The position numbers were made by a program, and so were the translations under genes. This document shows positions 31,547 to 39,454 of a stretch of DNA of 64,000 bases, piece after piece. The stretch comes from JARBUG01 sp035628915 (lineage in GTDB: Bacteria; Bacillota; Sulfobacillia; Symbiobacteriales; Symbiobacteriaceae): NCBI GenBank assembly GCA_035628915.1, contig DASPIW010000016.1, forward strand, positions 51,876 through 115,875, given 5' to 3'. Position 1 is the first letter of the stretch. Each line of letters opens with the position of its first letter. The notes under the pieces were generated by a model that saw only the letters and a program-made list of their open reading frames with translations, was not told the origin of the DNA and ran no database searches.

Positions 31547-31593
31547 TGTACATCACCCGGACCGCCTGCCAGGCTGTCCGGGTGTTTCCTTGG

Positions 31594-33135
31594 CTATGAG
31601 CGGCTCAGGTCGGCCACCAGTGCTCTGGTGCCCAAGGGCTCGCCGGTGCCGCGGCGCAGTTTTTCCTGCCAGTCGAGGGCTGCACCGGGCGCCCAGTACT
31701 GCTCCTTCACATATGACAGGGCCTGGGGGTTGCGCCAGACGGAGCCGAAACGGCGGCGCAGATCATGGTGGACCTGACTGGCCACCACATCGGCCAGCAC
31801 GTAGTTCTGCCAGTAAACCGGGTACCGCGTGTACCAGGCGTTGGGCTCTGCTGCCCAGCGGGGCGTCTCGTCGATGGTGCAGCCGAGAATCCGGGCCTCA
31901 ATGCCCGCGTTAATGACGTCCAGGTCGCCGTCCGGGTCAGCGTAGGCCTGGTACTCAAACAAGGCATGGGCCGTACGCTGGCGGAGATAGGCAAACCAGG
32001 GGCCCATCGACAGCGTCCCGGCCGACGCCACCTCGGAAGCCGTCAGGCCCATGTGGGCCAGCCAGGCCTGGTCCTGCACGGTGTATCCGATCAGTTCGGC
32101 CATGGCCTCGTTGAAAACGGCAGGTTCACGGCGCAGAACGTGGCTGCCCGGGTTGCTGAAGGCAGCATGCAGTGCGTGGCCAAGCTCGTGGAACGCCGTC
32201 TTGTAGTAGTTGTGGCCGTCTGCCCAGTTGCCGAGAATGCGGATGTCCGTCGGTGTGACGCCGATGCACAGGCCGTTGTACGGGATATAGATCAAATGAA
32301 CGGCAATGCCCAGCCCGCGCAGATCAAGCCCGTGCTGGGCGGCCCATTCATCGAGCCGGGCGGTGATCTTGCCCCGGGGGAAATACTTGATGGGCAGTCC
32401 GCCCACCCCGTCCAAAAGGTACTTGATGTCCCACGGCTGTACGCGCCCCAGCTTGCAGCGGCTTGCCCCTTCTCCCAGCAGGTCCTGGTAGGCCGGCTCT
32501 GAGGCCAGCGCCAGCTCTTCGAGGATGCCCCGCACCTGGGGAAGCGTCAGCCCCTGGGCATCGAGCTGCATGTGGGCATAGGTCTCAAACCCCTCCGCCC
32601 GTGCGAGGGCGTTTCGCAGGCGGAACAGCTCACGGGTCCGGGCGTGGAGTTTCTGGGACAGCGGTGCAAAGGAGAGCCAGGCGGCCCGGCGCCGGTCCCG
32701 GTTTGGCTCGGTGCGCAGCACGTGGCGCACGCCGCCGAGGTCCAGGTCCTGGCCCTGCACACTGTACCGGTGCGCCACGATGGCATCGCTGATCTCGTTG
32801 ACCATAGCGCGTACGTCAGGGTGTGAACTGACCCGGGCGCCCCGGAACGTCTGTTGCCAGACCTGGAGGCGCCGCTCAAGCAGCGGGTCTTCGATTTTGC
32901 CGCCGAAGTGGGTCACGAGGCTCTCGTATTCCTGGTTGGAAAGCAGGGCCGCCTGGGCGCCTTCCGCCTCGGCCATGCCGTCGGGCCGGCGCCTGGTCTG
33001 GTATTGCAGGAAAGAGAGTTCCGCCAGGGTGCTGCCAAGGCTTCGCAGTTGCTCCTCCAGTCCGTCCAGGAACGTGCGCAGTGAGTGCTCGTCATTCACT
33101 GCTGCGACGTCCAGCGGTCCCAGTGTCAGGCCCAT
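31594..33135 (-). CDS. M3-like zinc metallopeptidase
   Basis: 513 residues from ATG 33135, set by GGGAGGCG seven bases upstream. The zinc motif HELGH lies in KTAFHELGHALHAAF, and the third ligand Glu in VFNEAMAELIGYT follows about 30 residues later. The long helical scaffold (LRNALARAEGFETYAHMQL, WYTRYPVYWQNYVLADVV) suits oligoendopeptidase F/M3 or the related M2 enzymes. It probably degrades oligopeptides in the cytosol. It follows thiN on the same strand but is separated from it by a large palindromic element. Confidence 0.87.
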   Translation of the reverse strand: MGLTLGPLDVAAVNDEHSLRTFLDGLEEQLRSLGSTLAELSFLQYQTRRRPDGMAEAEGAQAALLSNQEYESLVTHFGGKIEDPLLERRLQVWQQTFRGARVSSHPDVRAMVNEISDAIVAHRYSVQGQDLDLGGVRHVLRTEPNRDRRRAAWLSFAPLSQKLHARTRELFRLRNALARAEGFETYAHMQLDAQGLTLPQVRGILEELALASEPAYQDLLGEGASRCKLGRVQPWDIKYLLDGVGGLPIKYFPRGKITARLDEWAAQHGLDLRGLGIAVHLIYIPYNGLCIGVTPTDIRILGNWADGHNYYKTAFHELGHALHAAFSNPGSHVLRREPAVFNEAMAELIGYTVQDQAWLAHMGLTASEVASAGTLSMGPWFAYLRQRTAHALFEYQAYADPDGDLDVINAGIEARILGCTIDETPRWAAEPNAWYTRYPVYWQNYVLADVVASQVHHDLRRRFGSVWRNPQALSYVKEQYWAPGAALDWQEKLRRGTGEPLGTRALVADLSRS

Positions 33136-33200
33136 TGCATCGCGCCTCCCAACGCACCATTTCGCCGTGAGCATTTCGCCCTGCGAACTGCCAAAACCTG

Positions 33201-33329
33201 CAAAGGGTCCGGGTCGGGGGGAGTCCCGAAAAGGCTTTGCCCCAGGAAGGGCTGACGGCAGGGGCGCCAGCCCGAGTCTGGGGTCACGCCTTTTCGGGAC
33301 TCTCCCACACGCGCCCGGACCGAACTTTG
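33201..33329. repeat. 129-bp nested palindrome between thiN and the M3 gene
   Basis: Successive complementary segments: CAAAG/CTTTG, GGTCCGGG/CCCGGACC, a perfect 15-bp GAGTCCCGAAAAGGC/GCCTTTTCGGGACTC (33221-33235 with 33288-33302), CCCCAG/CTGGGG, and GGGCTG/CAGCCC. It starts 1 bp after the thiN stop. It could fold as one long interrupted hairpin, serving as terminator, mRNA stabiliser or a MITE-like insertion. Confidence 0.8.
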
Positions 33330-33330
33330 C

Positions 33331-33969
33331 TCAATCTCGCGCCTGGATCACTAGCAAGAAGCCCTCGCGGACCGCGATGAACGCCTCTTCGTCCACGATT
33401 TGATTCGACACGCCCAGCGACTGGCCCCAGCGCAGCGTGGCGCCGTCGAGGGGCCATTTGACCCCCTCCGCCACCACGCCTTTGGCCTCCGGCGACAGGG
33501 GCAGCAGCGAGAGGTAGCTGCCGGCAATGTCGCGTACCGTCATGCGCCCGCCGGGGCGCAGCAGGCGGATGACGTTTTTTGCATCCACCACAGACACGGA
33601 CACGCGGGTCGGCATGCCCGGCAGGAGGAGCATGTTGGAGAACGTATGATCCAGCCGGTCGCCTGTCCCGCCGACCAGCACAATCTCGTCCGCCCCCCGC
33701 CGCACGGCTTCCGTCATGGCGAGGTGGGTGTCCGTCTCGTCCTTCTCAACGGGAACCCGCTCCACGGGAATGCCGCGTGCGGCTGCATTCTCGATCAGTT
33801 CCGTCCCGGCGGAATCGAAGTCCCCCAGGATCAGTGCAGGGGAGAGGCCCAAAGCAGCCGCATGGCGGATGCCGCCGTCGGCGCATATCACCAAATCCGG
33901 GGTGCCGACGAATGGCCGCACCCGGTCGTAGTCGGCAATCTGTCCTGCCGCCAGAACCACCGCCTTCAC
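33331..33969 (-). CDS. thiN: Thiamine pyrophosphokinase
   Basis: 212 residues from GTG 33969, which overlaps the prcB-like stop (GTGA). ThiN/TPK motifs: DLVICADGGIRHA (about 24-36), LILGDFDSAG, PVEKDETDTHLAM (metal and ATP binding), VGGTGDRLDHTFSN. It converts thiamine to the cofactor thiamine diphosphate using ATP. It is the third gene of a pgsA-prcB-thiN run, with no visible TPP riboswitch. Confidence 0.93.
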   Translation of the reverse strand: MKAVVLAAGQIADYDRVRPFVGTPDLVICADGGIRHAAALGLSPALILGDFDSAGTELIENAAARGIPVERVPVEKDETDTHLAMTEAVRRGADEIVLVGGTGDRLDHTFSNMLLLPGMPTRVSVSVVDAKNVIRLLRPGGRMTVRDIAGSYLSLLPLSPEAKGVVAEGVKWPLDGATLRWGQSLGVSNQIVDEEAFIAVREGFLLVIQARD

Positions 33970-34325
33970 AGAGACACCACCTGCCGAATCAGTTCCTTGC
34001 CATGCTGATCGCGGGCAACTACCGTCGCCCCGGTCAGCCACTCCCGGGGCACCCTGGTCACCGCGTGCGGATGCGTTATGACCTGCGCGACGAAGCTGCC
34101 TGGCCCGGGGCGCCGGACTTCGAGCTTCAGCTCGATTTCGCCGGACTCGCCGCGGGATACACCGACCACGGTGACGCCGTAACCGGCGGTCCGCTGCTCC
34201 CCCATGTCGACCACCAGAACGGCTTCGCGGCCCCAGTCGACGGACGGCAGCGCGACCGCCGGACGGGTAAACTCACCCGACAGGACCGATGCGTCCGCCG
34301 GGTCAGCCACCAGCAACAGCTTCAT
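33966..34325 (-). CDS. PrcB-type C-terminal domain protein
   Basis: 119 residues from ATG 34325 (GGAGGTG upstream). Matches the PrcB_C domain: VLVVDMGEQRTAGYGVTVVGV, IELKLEVRRPGPGSFVAQVITHP. This domain is named for the protein that stabilises the PrtP-like protease complex of Treponema denticola. In Firmicutes it usually occurs in secreted proteins, but no signal peptide is visible here. Sandwiched between pgsA and thiN, its function is unclear. Confidence 0.7.
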   Translation of the reverse strand: MKLLLVADPADASVLSGEFTRPAVALPSVDWGREAVLVVDMGEQRTAGYGVTVVGVSRGESGEIELKLEVRRPGPGSFVAQVITHPHAVTRVPREWLTGATVVARDQHGKELIRQVVSL

Positions 34326-34340
34326 TACGAACACCTCCAC

Positions 34341-34958
34341 TCACGACTTGGGTTTCGGACGGCGCAGCGGCAACTTGAGGCGAAACCTCAGTGGACGCGG
34401 GGGGCGCCCCGCCTGCAGCCCGCGATAGTATGCTGCGAAATAGTCGATAGCGGACCAGACCGTCAGTCCTACCGCAACCCATAGCGTCGGCAGGAAGAGC
34501 ACGTCGGCGAGGGTGTCGAGCCAGAGACCCTCGGGCAGCGAGCGGTGGAGCATGGCCGTCACGATAAAGATGATCTGAAAAACGGTCTTCGCCTTGCCCC
34601 ATGGCCCGGCCGCAATGACTGTGCCTTCCGCGGCCGCGATGGCCCTGAGGCCGGTCACGGCCATTTCCCGGCCGATAATCAGCATTGCCGACCATGTGGT
34701 GATCATCTTGACTTCCACCAGACCAATGAGCGCAGCCGAAATCAGGAGCTTGTCCGCCAACGGGTCAAGGAACTGGCCGAGCTTGGTGACCGCCTTGTGC
34801 TTGCGAGCCAGGTATCCGTCAAAGCCATCGGTAATGGCAGCCAGCACGAAGATGGCGGCAGCCATCAACCCCAGGGCTTTGGACCGGGTGAGGAAGACGA
34901 CGAGGAAAACGGGAACGAGCAGGATCCGAATCAGGGTGAGTAGGTTGGGGAGATTCAT
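34341..34958 (-). CDS. pgsA: CDP-diacylglycerol--glycerol-3-phosphate 3-phosphatidyltransferase
   Basis: 205 residues from ATG 34958, with GAAGGAG upstream. CDP-alcohol phosphotransferase signature DGFDGYLARKHKAVTKLG followed by QFLDPLADKL (about residues 45-72), several transmembrane helices, and a basic C-terminal tail (FRLKLPLRRPKPKS). It makes phosphatidylglycerol phosphate at the membrane, the committed step to phosphatidylglycerol and cardiolipin. Confidence 0.93.
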   Translation of the reverse strand: MNLPNLLTLIRILLVPVFLVVFLTRSKALGLMAAAIFVLAAITDGFDGYLARKHKAVTKLGQFLDPLADKLLISAALIGLVEVKMITTWSAMLIIGREMAVTGLRAIAAAEGTVIAAGPWGKAKTVFQIIFIVTAMLHRSLPEGLWLDTLADVLFLPTLWVAVGLTVWSAIDYFAAYYRGLQAGRPPRPLRFRLKLPLRRPKPKS

Positions 34959-35014
34959 TGATCGGCTCCTTCGGGACCATCTCGCTCCATTATAGCAAAT
35001 GGATGGAGCCATGG

Positions 35015-35052
35015 GGAAAAGAGAAAGCCCCCCTGTGCGGAGGGCTTGGTGG
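35015..35052 (-). terminator. Terminator of the ECF sigma gene
   Basis: On the minus strand AAGCCC...GGGCTT hairpin, then TCTCTTTTCC, directly after the sigma-factor stop. Confidence 0.75.
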
Positions 35053-35054
35053 CG

Positions 35055-35669
35055 CTAATTGTCGACCAGGCTGTTGTCGATTCCCCGCTCACGGAGAATC
35101 TTGGTCAGGCGCTGGATGGCGTAATTGAGCCTGCTCTTGACGGTGCCGAGGGGAATGCCCAGCACCTGAGCGATTTCCTGGTAGCAGAGTTGGTGGAAGA
35201 AGCGCAGGTCAACGACTTCCCGGTAAGCCGCGGGCAGGCCGTCCATGGCGTCCACCACCTCGGAGGAGAGCCAGGACCGCTCGGCCTCGCGCTCGGGCCG
35301 GAAAGTGGTGGCGGCGGTCTCCAGGCATGTGGTAAACTCCTCCAAAGGGAGGCGCTTCTTGCGCATGTAGTCGATGGCGTTGTTGCGGGCAACCCGGAAG
35401 AGCCACGCCTTCAGGTGCCCGTCCAGCCGGAAGGACGCGGCCTGCTGCCAGGCCTTCAGCATGGTGTCCTGGTAGATCTCTTCCGCCAGCTGCATGTCGC
35501 CAACGAGCCGGTGGGCAAAGTGAAGCAGGGCGCCGCCGTAGCGGTCCATCAAAGTGCCGAGCGCCTCTTCGTCCCCCGCGGACAATCGCTTGATCAGGAC
35601 GGAGTCCTCACCAGCCGGCTCGACTGCCTCGCCGGATAACCTGGGCCGGTAGTGCATGCCCCGTGCCAT
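35055..35669 (-). CDS. ECF-type RNA polymerase sigma factor
   Basis: 204 residues from ATG 35669, chosen because GGAGGGAGG precedes it; a longer frame has no such signal. Region 2: LMDRYGGALLHFAHRLVGD and AEEIYQDTMLKAWQQA, then FRLDGHLKAWLFRVARNNAIDYMRKK. Region 4: LPAAYREVVDLRFFHQLCYQEIAQVLGIPLGTVKSRL, a clear helix-turn-helix. No anti-sigma factor gene is adjacent: downstream is pgsA, and upstream is a long intergenic stretch. How it is held inactive is therefore unknown. Confidence 0.9.
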   Translation of the reverse strand: MARGMHYRPRLSGEAVEPAGEDSVLIKRLSAGDEEALGTLMDRYGGALLHFAHRLVGDMQLAEEIYQDTMLKAWQQAASFRLDGHLKAWLFRVARNNAIDYMRKKRLPLEEFTTCLETAATTFRPEREAERSWLSSEVVDAMDGLPAAYREVVDLRFFHQLCYQEIAQVLGIPLGTVKSRLNYAIQRLTKILRERGIDNSLVDN

Positions 35670-35956
35670 GGAGGTCCCTCCCTCCTTCAGGCCGTACCAC
35701 TCGATGGGTGATTCCAGCCCTGTCTGAGGAGGCGTCACAACCTCAGGGGTGACGGCCAGCTCAACCTCCACCCCGTCTTCCGGATGTGGAGGAAATTTGC
35801 AGGTCTGTGAGATGAAGGATTCTGCACGTTCCACAAATTTCCCTCCCCCTGCCACAACATTTTCCAAATACCGACAGTCATACTCTTTGTATGTCTGTAT
35901 TTTATAAGCGTTTTGTGCAACGCGCCGTCACGGTACACAAAAGATTAAAATAACTT

Positions 35957-35972
35957 GTAACATCGATGTTAC
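35957..35972. promoter_or_regulatory. Perfect 16-bp palindrome, candidate operator
   Basis: GTAACATCGATGTTAC, fully symmetric, in the AT-rich region about 290 bp upstream of the sigma-factor start. The size and symmetry suit a dimeric repressor site. Confidence 0.45.
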
Positions 35973-36027
35973 GCGCCGACAGGGCCACCTGCTTTGCATG
36001 GCAGGTGGCCCCGTCAAAAGGAGATTA

Positions 36028-36121
36028 GCCACGGAGGACACGGAGAGCGCGGAAGAAGACACGGAATAAAGTACGAAATGTCCCATTCCGCGTCTTCCGT
36101 GTTTTCCGCGCCCTCCGTGGC
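36028..36121. repeat. Long imperfect inverted repeat, copy 1
   Basis: Left arm starts GCCACGGAGGACACGGAG (36028 on). The right arm (36085-36121), ending CCCTCCGTGGC, is its near complement. The loop is about 17 bases. The same design recurs at 63749-63841. Confidence 0.8.
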
Positions 36122-36140
36122 AGTTCCCATTGCCTCAGAT

Positions 36141-37031
36141 CTAGAACAGCTTCAACTGCTCAGGCTTCCCCCCAGCCTGGCGCGGCGGCGTGGGTACGCC
36201 GCGTTCGTCAAGCTCAGGTACCGGCAGACCTAGCAGCGACATGATATCCAGGGCGTTGCGCACGGCGTAGTTCGCCCGGTTGTTATTCATGAGCAAGTGC
36301 ACTTCATCGGCTTCGGCAGCCAGCTCCTGCACCGGCCCAACCCAGCCCTGCAGCTCTTCACGGCTGTACAGGTAGTCAAAACGCTGGGCGGTCGTCTCCG
36401 CCTTTATGTACCACGTCTTGGCGTTGCGTCCGTGGAACCGCACAATCGCCAGGCGTGGATCCGTTACGGCCACCACAGCGGGTACCGTCCCCGATCCCAC
36501 CTGCGGCTCGTCACAGATTACATTGACGGCATTCAGGCGCGTCAGTAGCTGCAGCGTTGCTTCCCGGGCGGCGCCCAGGAACCAGGACTGATGGCGGAAC
36601 TCCACCGCAACGATGTCGTTCTTGAAGAACTCGCGGCAGAAGTGAATCCACTCCATGTTCTCCGCGCTGCGGGTGAACCAGGGCGGGAACTGGAAGTGCA
36701 GCGCCTTCAGCTTTCCGGCTTCCCGCAGGGGCTGCACTGATGCATCAAACCGGCGGATGACCTCCCCCGCATCTTCCTCGCCGGGCCGCGGCTCCCGGTG
36801 GTGTCTGGTCATGGCGCCGTAAGCCTTGACGTTGAAGACAAAGCCGGGCGGCGTCCGGGCAGCCCACCCGGCGTAAAACTTCGGCGGCTGCAGGTGGTAA
36901 AACGAGCTGTCCACCTCGACGATCGGGAAGTGGCGGGCATAGTAGCTCAGCCGTTCCCCGGGCGGCAGCCCTTTGGGATAGTACTCCTCATGATCGGCCC
37001 AGGCGCAGGTCCCCGCCCGAATCAGTCCCAC
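36141..37031 (-). CDS. DUF72 family protein
   Basis: 296 residues from GTG 37031. DUF72 TIM-barrel family: IRAGTCAWADHEEYYP, FPIVEVDSSFYHLQPPK, GFVFNVKAYGAMTRH, ALHFQFPPWF, VAVEFRHQSWF, IVRFHGRNAKTW, VHLLMNNNRANYAVRNA. These are the expected conserved strands in order. The reaction of the family is not settled. The gene lies 15 bp after the ferredoxin gene on the same strand. Confidence 0.9.
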   Translation of the reverse strand: MGLIRAGTCAWADHEEYYPKGLPPGERLSYYARHFPIVEVDSSFYHLQPPKFYAGWAARTPPGFVFNVKAYGAMTRHHREPRPGEEDAGEVIRRFDASVQPLREAGKLKALHFQFPPWFTRSAENMEWIHFCREFFKNDIVAVEFRHQSWFLGAAREATLQLLTRLNAVNVICDEPQVGSGTVPAVVAVTDPRLAIVRFHGRNAKTWYIKAETTAQRFDYLYSREELQGWVGPVQELAAEADEVHLLMNNNRANYAVRNALDIMSLLGLPVPELDERGVPTPPRQAGGKPEQLKLF

Positions 37032-37046
37032 GCAAAGGGCACCCCC

Positions 37047-37346
37047 TTACACACCCAGAGTCGGCACCGGAATCTCCACGACCACATCGCCCCGGATCTC
37101 CGCCTGGCACGAGAGCCGGGCCTCCTTCGGGGCGTACATCTCCCTGAGCCGCTTCTCTTCGGAGCGTGCCTTGGGGGAAAGGCCGTCTGCCCCCTGCAAC
37201 ACCTTACACCGGCAGGTGGTGCACATCGCCTTTCCGCCACAAACATGCCGCAGAAAGATGTTGTTCTGCATGGCGACATCAAGAATCGTTGTGCCCGCGG
37301 CAACGGCAAAGCTCTGGCCGAGCGGCTGAAACGTAATGGTGGGCAT
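37047..37346 (-). CDS. 2Fe-2S ferredoxin
   Basis: 99 residues from ATG 37346. Plant-type [2Fe-2S] domain: ligands in HVCGGKAMCTTCRCKV (CxxxxCxxC, about residues 35-48) and a fourth Cys in RLSCQAE (about 79). It matches single-domain bacterial ferredoxins used by oxygenases or methylation-recycling enzymes, but no partner enzyme is adjacent. It starts just after the DUF2461 gene on the same strand (61 bp). Confidence 0.9.
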   Translation of the reverse strand: MPTITFQPLGQSFAVAAGTTILDVAMQNNIFLRHVCGGKAMCTTCRCKVLQGADGLSPKARSEEKRLREMYAPKEARLSCQAEIRGDVVVEIPVPTLGV

Positions 37347-37407
37347 CTCAGGCACTTCCCTTGTCCTATCGCTTCGCCCGATTATACCACGCCGGTGCGG
37401 CTCCTGT

Positions 37408-38043
37408 TCACGCCTCCCGGACGAAGCGATAGAGCGGATGGAGCAGCGCAAACTGCTCCTCGAGGTGTCGGGGCAACCGGGCGCCCAGAACCAGTTCGTC
37501 GATGGGCCGCAGATCCTCCACCCAGAAGGACTTCCGGTCGTACCAGGTCCGGACGGCCTCGGGCAGATGCCCGGCCCGGCTCACCTTGTACGTCTCGCCC
37601 ATGACCCGGTAGCCGGGGGGCAGGGCGCCCACCAGCGCTAGAAACCGGAGCGGGTCGGCGTCGATGCGCCGGCGGATCCGCTCCATAATCGAACGGCCTG
37701 CGCTGTAGAAGCCCATGAGGGCACGCCAGCGGTCGGGGTACAACTCAAAACAGAAGGCCGGCCGCTCTTCCGGGGCGATGTCCCGGTCCTGGAAAGTCAC
37801 CCAGATCGATTCATGCAGGGCGGGGCCCCGGCTGAACCGGGCATCGCGGTAAATGCGGGACAGGCTGGGCTCCAGCCCGGGCTCCATGCCCGCCATGAAG
37901 CCGGCCATCGCTTCAGCCAGGGCCCGCTGGGGCTCCACGACCTCCGCCTGATAGACGGCCCGATTGTGCGCCACCCACTCACGCCCCTGGAACGGTGCCT
38001 GCGCCAGAAACTCCAGCGTCGCTTCGGTGAACCTGATTCCCAT
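37408..38043 (-). CDS. DUF2461 family protein
   Basis: 211 residues from ATG 38043 (AAGGAAGTG upstream). Matches the DUF2461/TIGR02453 family by its order of blocks: FTEATLEFLAQ, near-start Trp/Asn (REWVAHNRAVY), LSRIYRDARFSRG, CFELYPDRWRALMGFYSA. Usual members are about 220 residues long. Function unknown, with no transmembrane segments. A 61-bp gap separates it from the ferredoxin gene, so joint transcription is likely. Confidence 0.8.
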   Translation of the reverse strand: MGIRFTEATLEFLAQAPFQGREWVAHNRAVYQAEVVEPQRALAEAMAGFMAGMEPGLEPSLSRIYRDARFSRGPALHESIWVTFQDRDIAPEERPAFCFELYPDRWRALMGFYSAGRSIMERIRRRIDADPLRFLALVGALPPGYRVMGETYKVSRAGHLPEAVRTWYDRKSFWVEDLRPIDELVLGARLPRHLEEQFALLHPLYRFVREA

Positions 38044-38121
38044 GAAAGCCCACTTCCTTGCTGCATGCTGACACCGCATGACAGCTTCGGCTCCGAACGG
38101 CAGTTCCCTTCCTAATGTCAG

Positions 38122-38153
38122 AAATAAAAGAAACCCATCGGGCGATGGGTTTC
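38122..38153 (-). terminator. Terminator of the coat-protein genes
   Basis: GAAACCCATC/GATGGGTTTC perfect hairpin (38130-38153). On the minus strand it is followed by TTTTATTTC. Confidence 0.85.
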
Positions 38154-38160
38154 GTTGTGA

Positions 38161-38565
38161 TCAGTGCGCATCCTTATACTCGAAGGATTCCGGGTTTTGC
38201 ACATGGGCGGGTGGCAGTTTCGGATCGGCCGTCTGATAGCGCCGGAAGGACGGGGTGTCAGTCAGGCCCATCTCGTCGTGGACTTTGTGGTAGCGGCCGC
38301 GAATCTCCTGCACGCGGTGCTCGGGCGCCGTCTCAACCGGATAGTATCCCCGGCTGTGCAGGAAGCTGAAAAGAATCTCCTGGTTGTGGCTCTCTTCGCC
38401 GTGCATGGCCAGGAAGAACTCCCGGACCCCCGGGTTGGTCGCTTCCAGGGCCGCCCCGGCATACATCATCGCCCGCTCCTTGGCCGTGCACAGGCAGTCA
38501 CGCAGCCGGTCGGCATCGGACATGTGGCCCCGGGTGGTGTGGCTGAGGTCGGTATTCCTATGCAT
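38161..38565 (-). CDS. CotF-like spore coat protein
   Basis: 134 residues from ATG 38565 (GGGAGG eight bases upstream). Coat F (CotF) family helical protein: RLRDCLCTAKERAMMYAGAALEATNPGVREFFLAMHGEESHNQEILFSFLHSRGYYPVE, the typical DUF2383/ferritin-like helix pair. The C-terminal tail is Pro-rich. Such proteins are deposited in the spore coat, which supports a spore-forming host. Its start overlaps the preceding gene's stop by 8 bp. Confidence 0.85.
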   Translation of the reverse strand: MHRNTDLSHTTRGHMSDADRLRDCLCTAKERAMMYAGAALEATNPGVREFFLAMHGEESHNQEILFSFLHSRGYYPVETAPEHRVQEIRGRYHKVHDEMGLTDTPSFRRYQTADPKLPPAHVQNPESFEYKDAH

Positions 38566-38857
38566 GATGCACACCTCCCTGCATCCGCTCGGTCTGAAGC
38601 AGCAGTTTGGCCTGCTTGGTAATGTCGCCGGGGGCGTCCAGCAGGGCGAGCATCATGTCGATGCGCCGGTGGTGAATGTCTGCATGCTCACGCATCAGGT
38701 GCCGGGCGTTTTCGTCAGCAACTTCCTGGGAATAGTGCAGGCACTTTTTCAGACCCAGCACTTCGGCGTCCAGCCCATGCTGAATATGGAGCAGTTCCAT
38801 TTCGGTGAGCCGGTTATCTGCTTGTCGGCGCTGCAACTCACGGTTATCGTGATCCAA
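38558..38857 (-). CDS. Small spore-coat-associated helical protein
   Basis: 99 residues from TTG 38857 (AAGGAGG ten bases upstream); a GTG at 38887 has no ribosome-binding site. Helical and His-rich (HIQHGLDAEVLGLKKCLHYSQEV, HLMREHADIHHRRID). It is similar in layout to small CotF-like subunits and is translationally coupled to the CotF-like gene, so the two proteins probably work together in the coat. Confidence 0.65.
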   Translation of the reverse strand: MDHDNRELQRRQADNRLTEMELLHIQHGLDAEVLGLKKCLHYSQEVADENARHLMREHADIHHRRIDMMLALLDAPGDITKQAKLLLQTERMQGGVHHA

Positions 38858-38985
38858 TTCGGCTCTGCCTCCTTCGCACTCAGGCACTTCAATCCTAGTA
38901 TGCCGGGTGCGCGCCCGGCTTGATACGCCCGAAATTGGCGAATGCTATCGGCATACATCCGTGCCAGCATTGGGAGGCGATCCCT

Positions 38986-39387
38986 ATGGTGACCGGGCAG
39001 AAAGTGCAGCGCATCGAAACGACCGGTCTGAGTGCCGCCGGCCTCTGGGTCAGACGTCAGCTGCCCATTCCCTGCCTGACCGACGAGGCGCTGTGCCTGG
39101 CCGAAGTGCAGCACTTGTGGAACCTTCACGGCCTGATGAGCATCGACCATGTCGGCAGCGCCTTTGCCGAAGTGAGCAGCCCGGAAATGCCGCCGACCTG
39201 GGTCTACCTGCTGGAACTGGTCGGGCGCCGCCTGCGGGGCGGAAATCTCGTGGCCAACCATCCGCTCAGCCAACTAAGCGAGGGCGAGGAAGTCCGGCTC
39301 CTCGCCCTGGTGCAGCCGCCCGATTTCGTCGTGCCCGGCGTTCTTGTGGAGACCGCGGCACGGCGCCGGATGTTATGGATGCTCTAG
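38986..39387 (+). CDS. Hypothetical protein (133 aa)
   Basis: ATG 38986 with GGGAGG upstream. A mixed alpha/beta soluble protein (LSAAGLWVRRQLPIPC, WVYLLELVGRRLRGGN, SEGEEVRLLALVQPPDFVV) with no domain I recognise, no transmembrane segment and only two Cys. It is the only plus-strand gene in this stretch and ends 2 bp before a two-hairpin repeat that also ends the convergent M20 peptidase gene. Confidence 0.6.
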   Translation: MVTGQKVQRIETTGLSAAGLWVRRQLPIPCLTDEALCLAEVQHLWNLHGLMSIDHVGSAFAEVSSPEMPPTWVYLLELVGRRLRGGNLVANHPLSQLSEGEEVRLLALVQPPDFVVPGVLVETAARRRMLWML

Positions 39388-39388
39388 T

Positions 39389-39454
39389 CCTTCTCGGCGC
39401 TGACGCGCCATTTACGGATGCCGTGCGTCCTCGCCGCTGCGCGGCGCATTAGAC
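39389..39454 (+). repeat. Two-hairpin dispersed repeat, copy B
   Basis: Same CCTTCTCGGCGCTGACGCGC start, TTTACGG spacer and GTGCG...GCGCATTAGAC end as copies A and C, with the outer stem of the second hairpin partly lost. It supplies the stop codon of the M20 gene and lies between convergent genes, where it could terminate both. Confidence 0.8.

Larger units (their letters stand above)
35670..36140. other. 470-bp intergenic region with palindromes and a long inverted repeat
   Basis: An AT-rich segment (about 35860-35970) upstream of the sigma gene probably holds its promoter, though no convincing -35/-10 pair was fixed. It is followed by a 16-bp palindrome (35957-35972), a GGCCACCTGC/GCAGGTGGCC hairpin (about 35983-36010) and the long inverted repeat at 36028-36121. 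Confidence 0.7.

Noticed and set aside
33966..33969. TPP riboswitch before thiN
   Set aside because: thiN starts inside the stop of the preceding gene, so there is no leader, and no THI-box motif is seen upstream of pgsA.
36028..36121. CRISPR-like array
   Set aside because: There are only two arms in inverse orientation, no direct repeats with regular spacers, and no cas genes.
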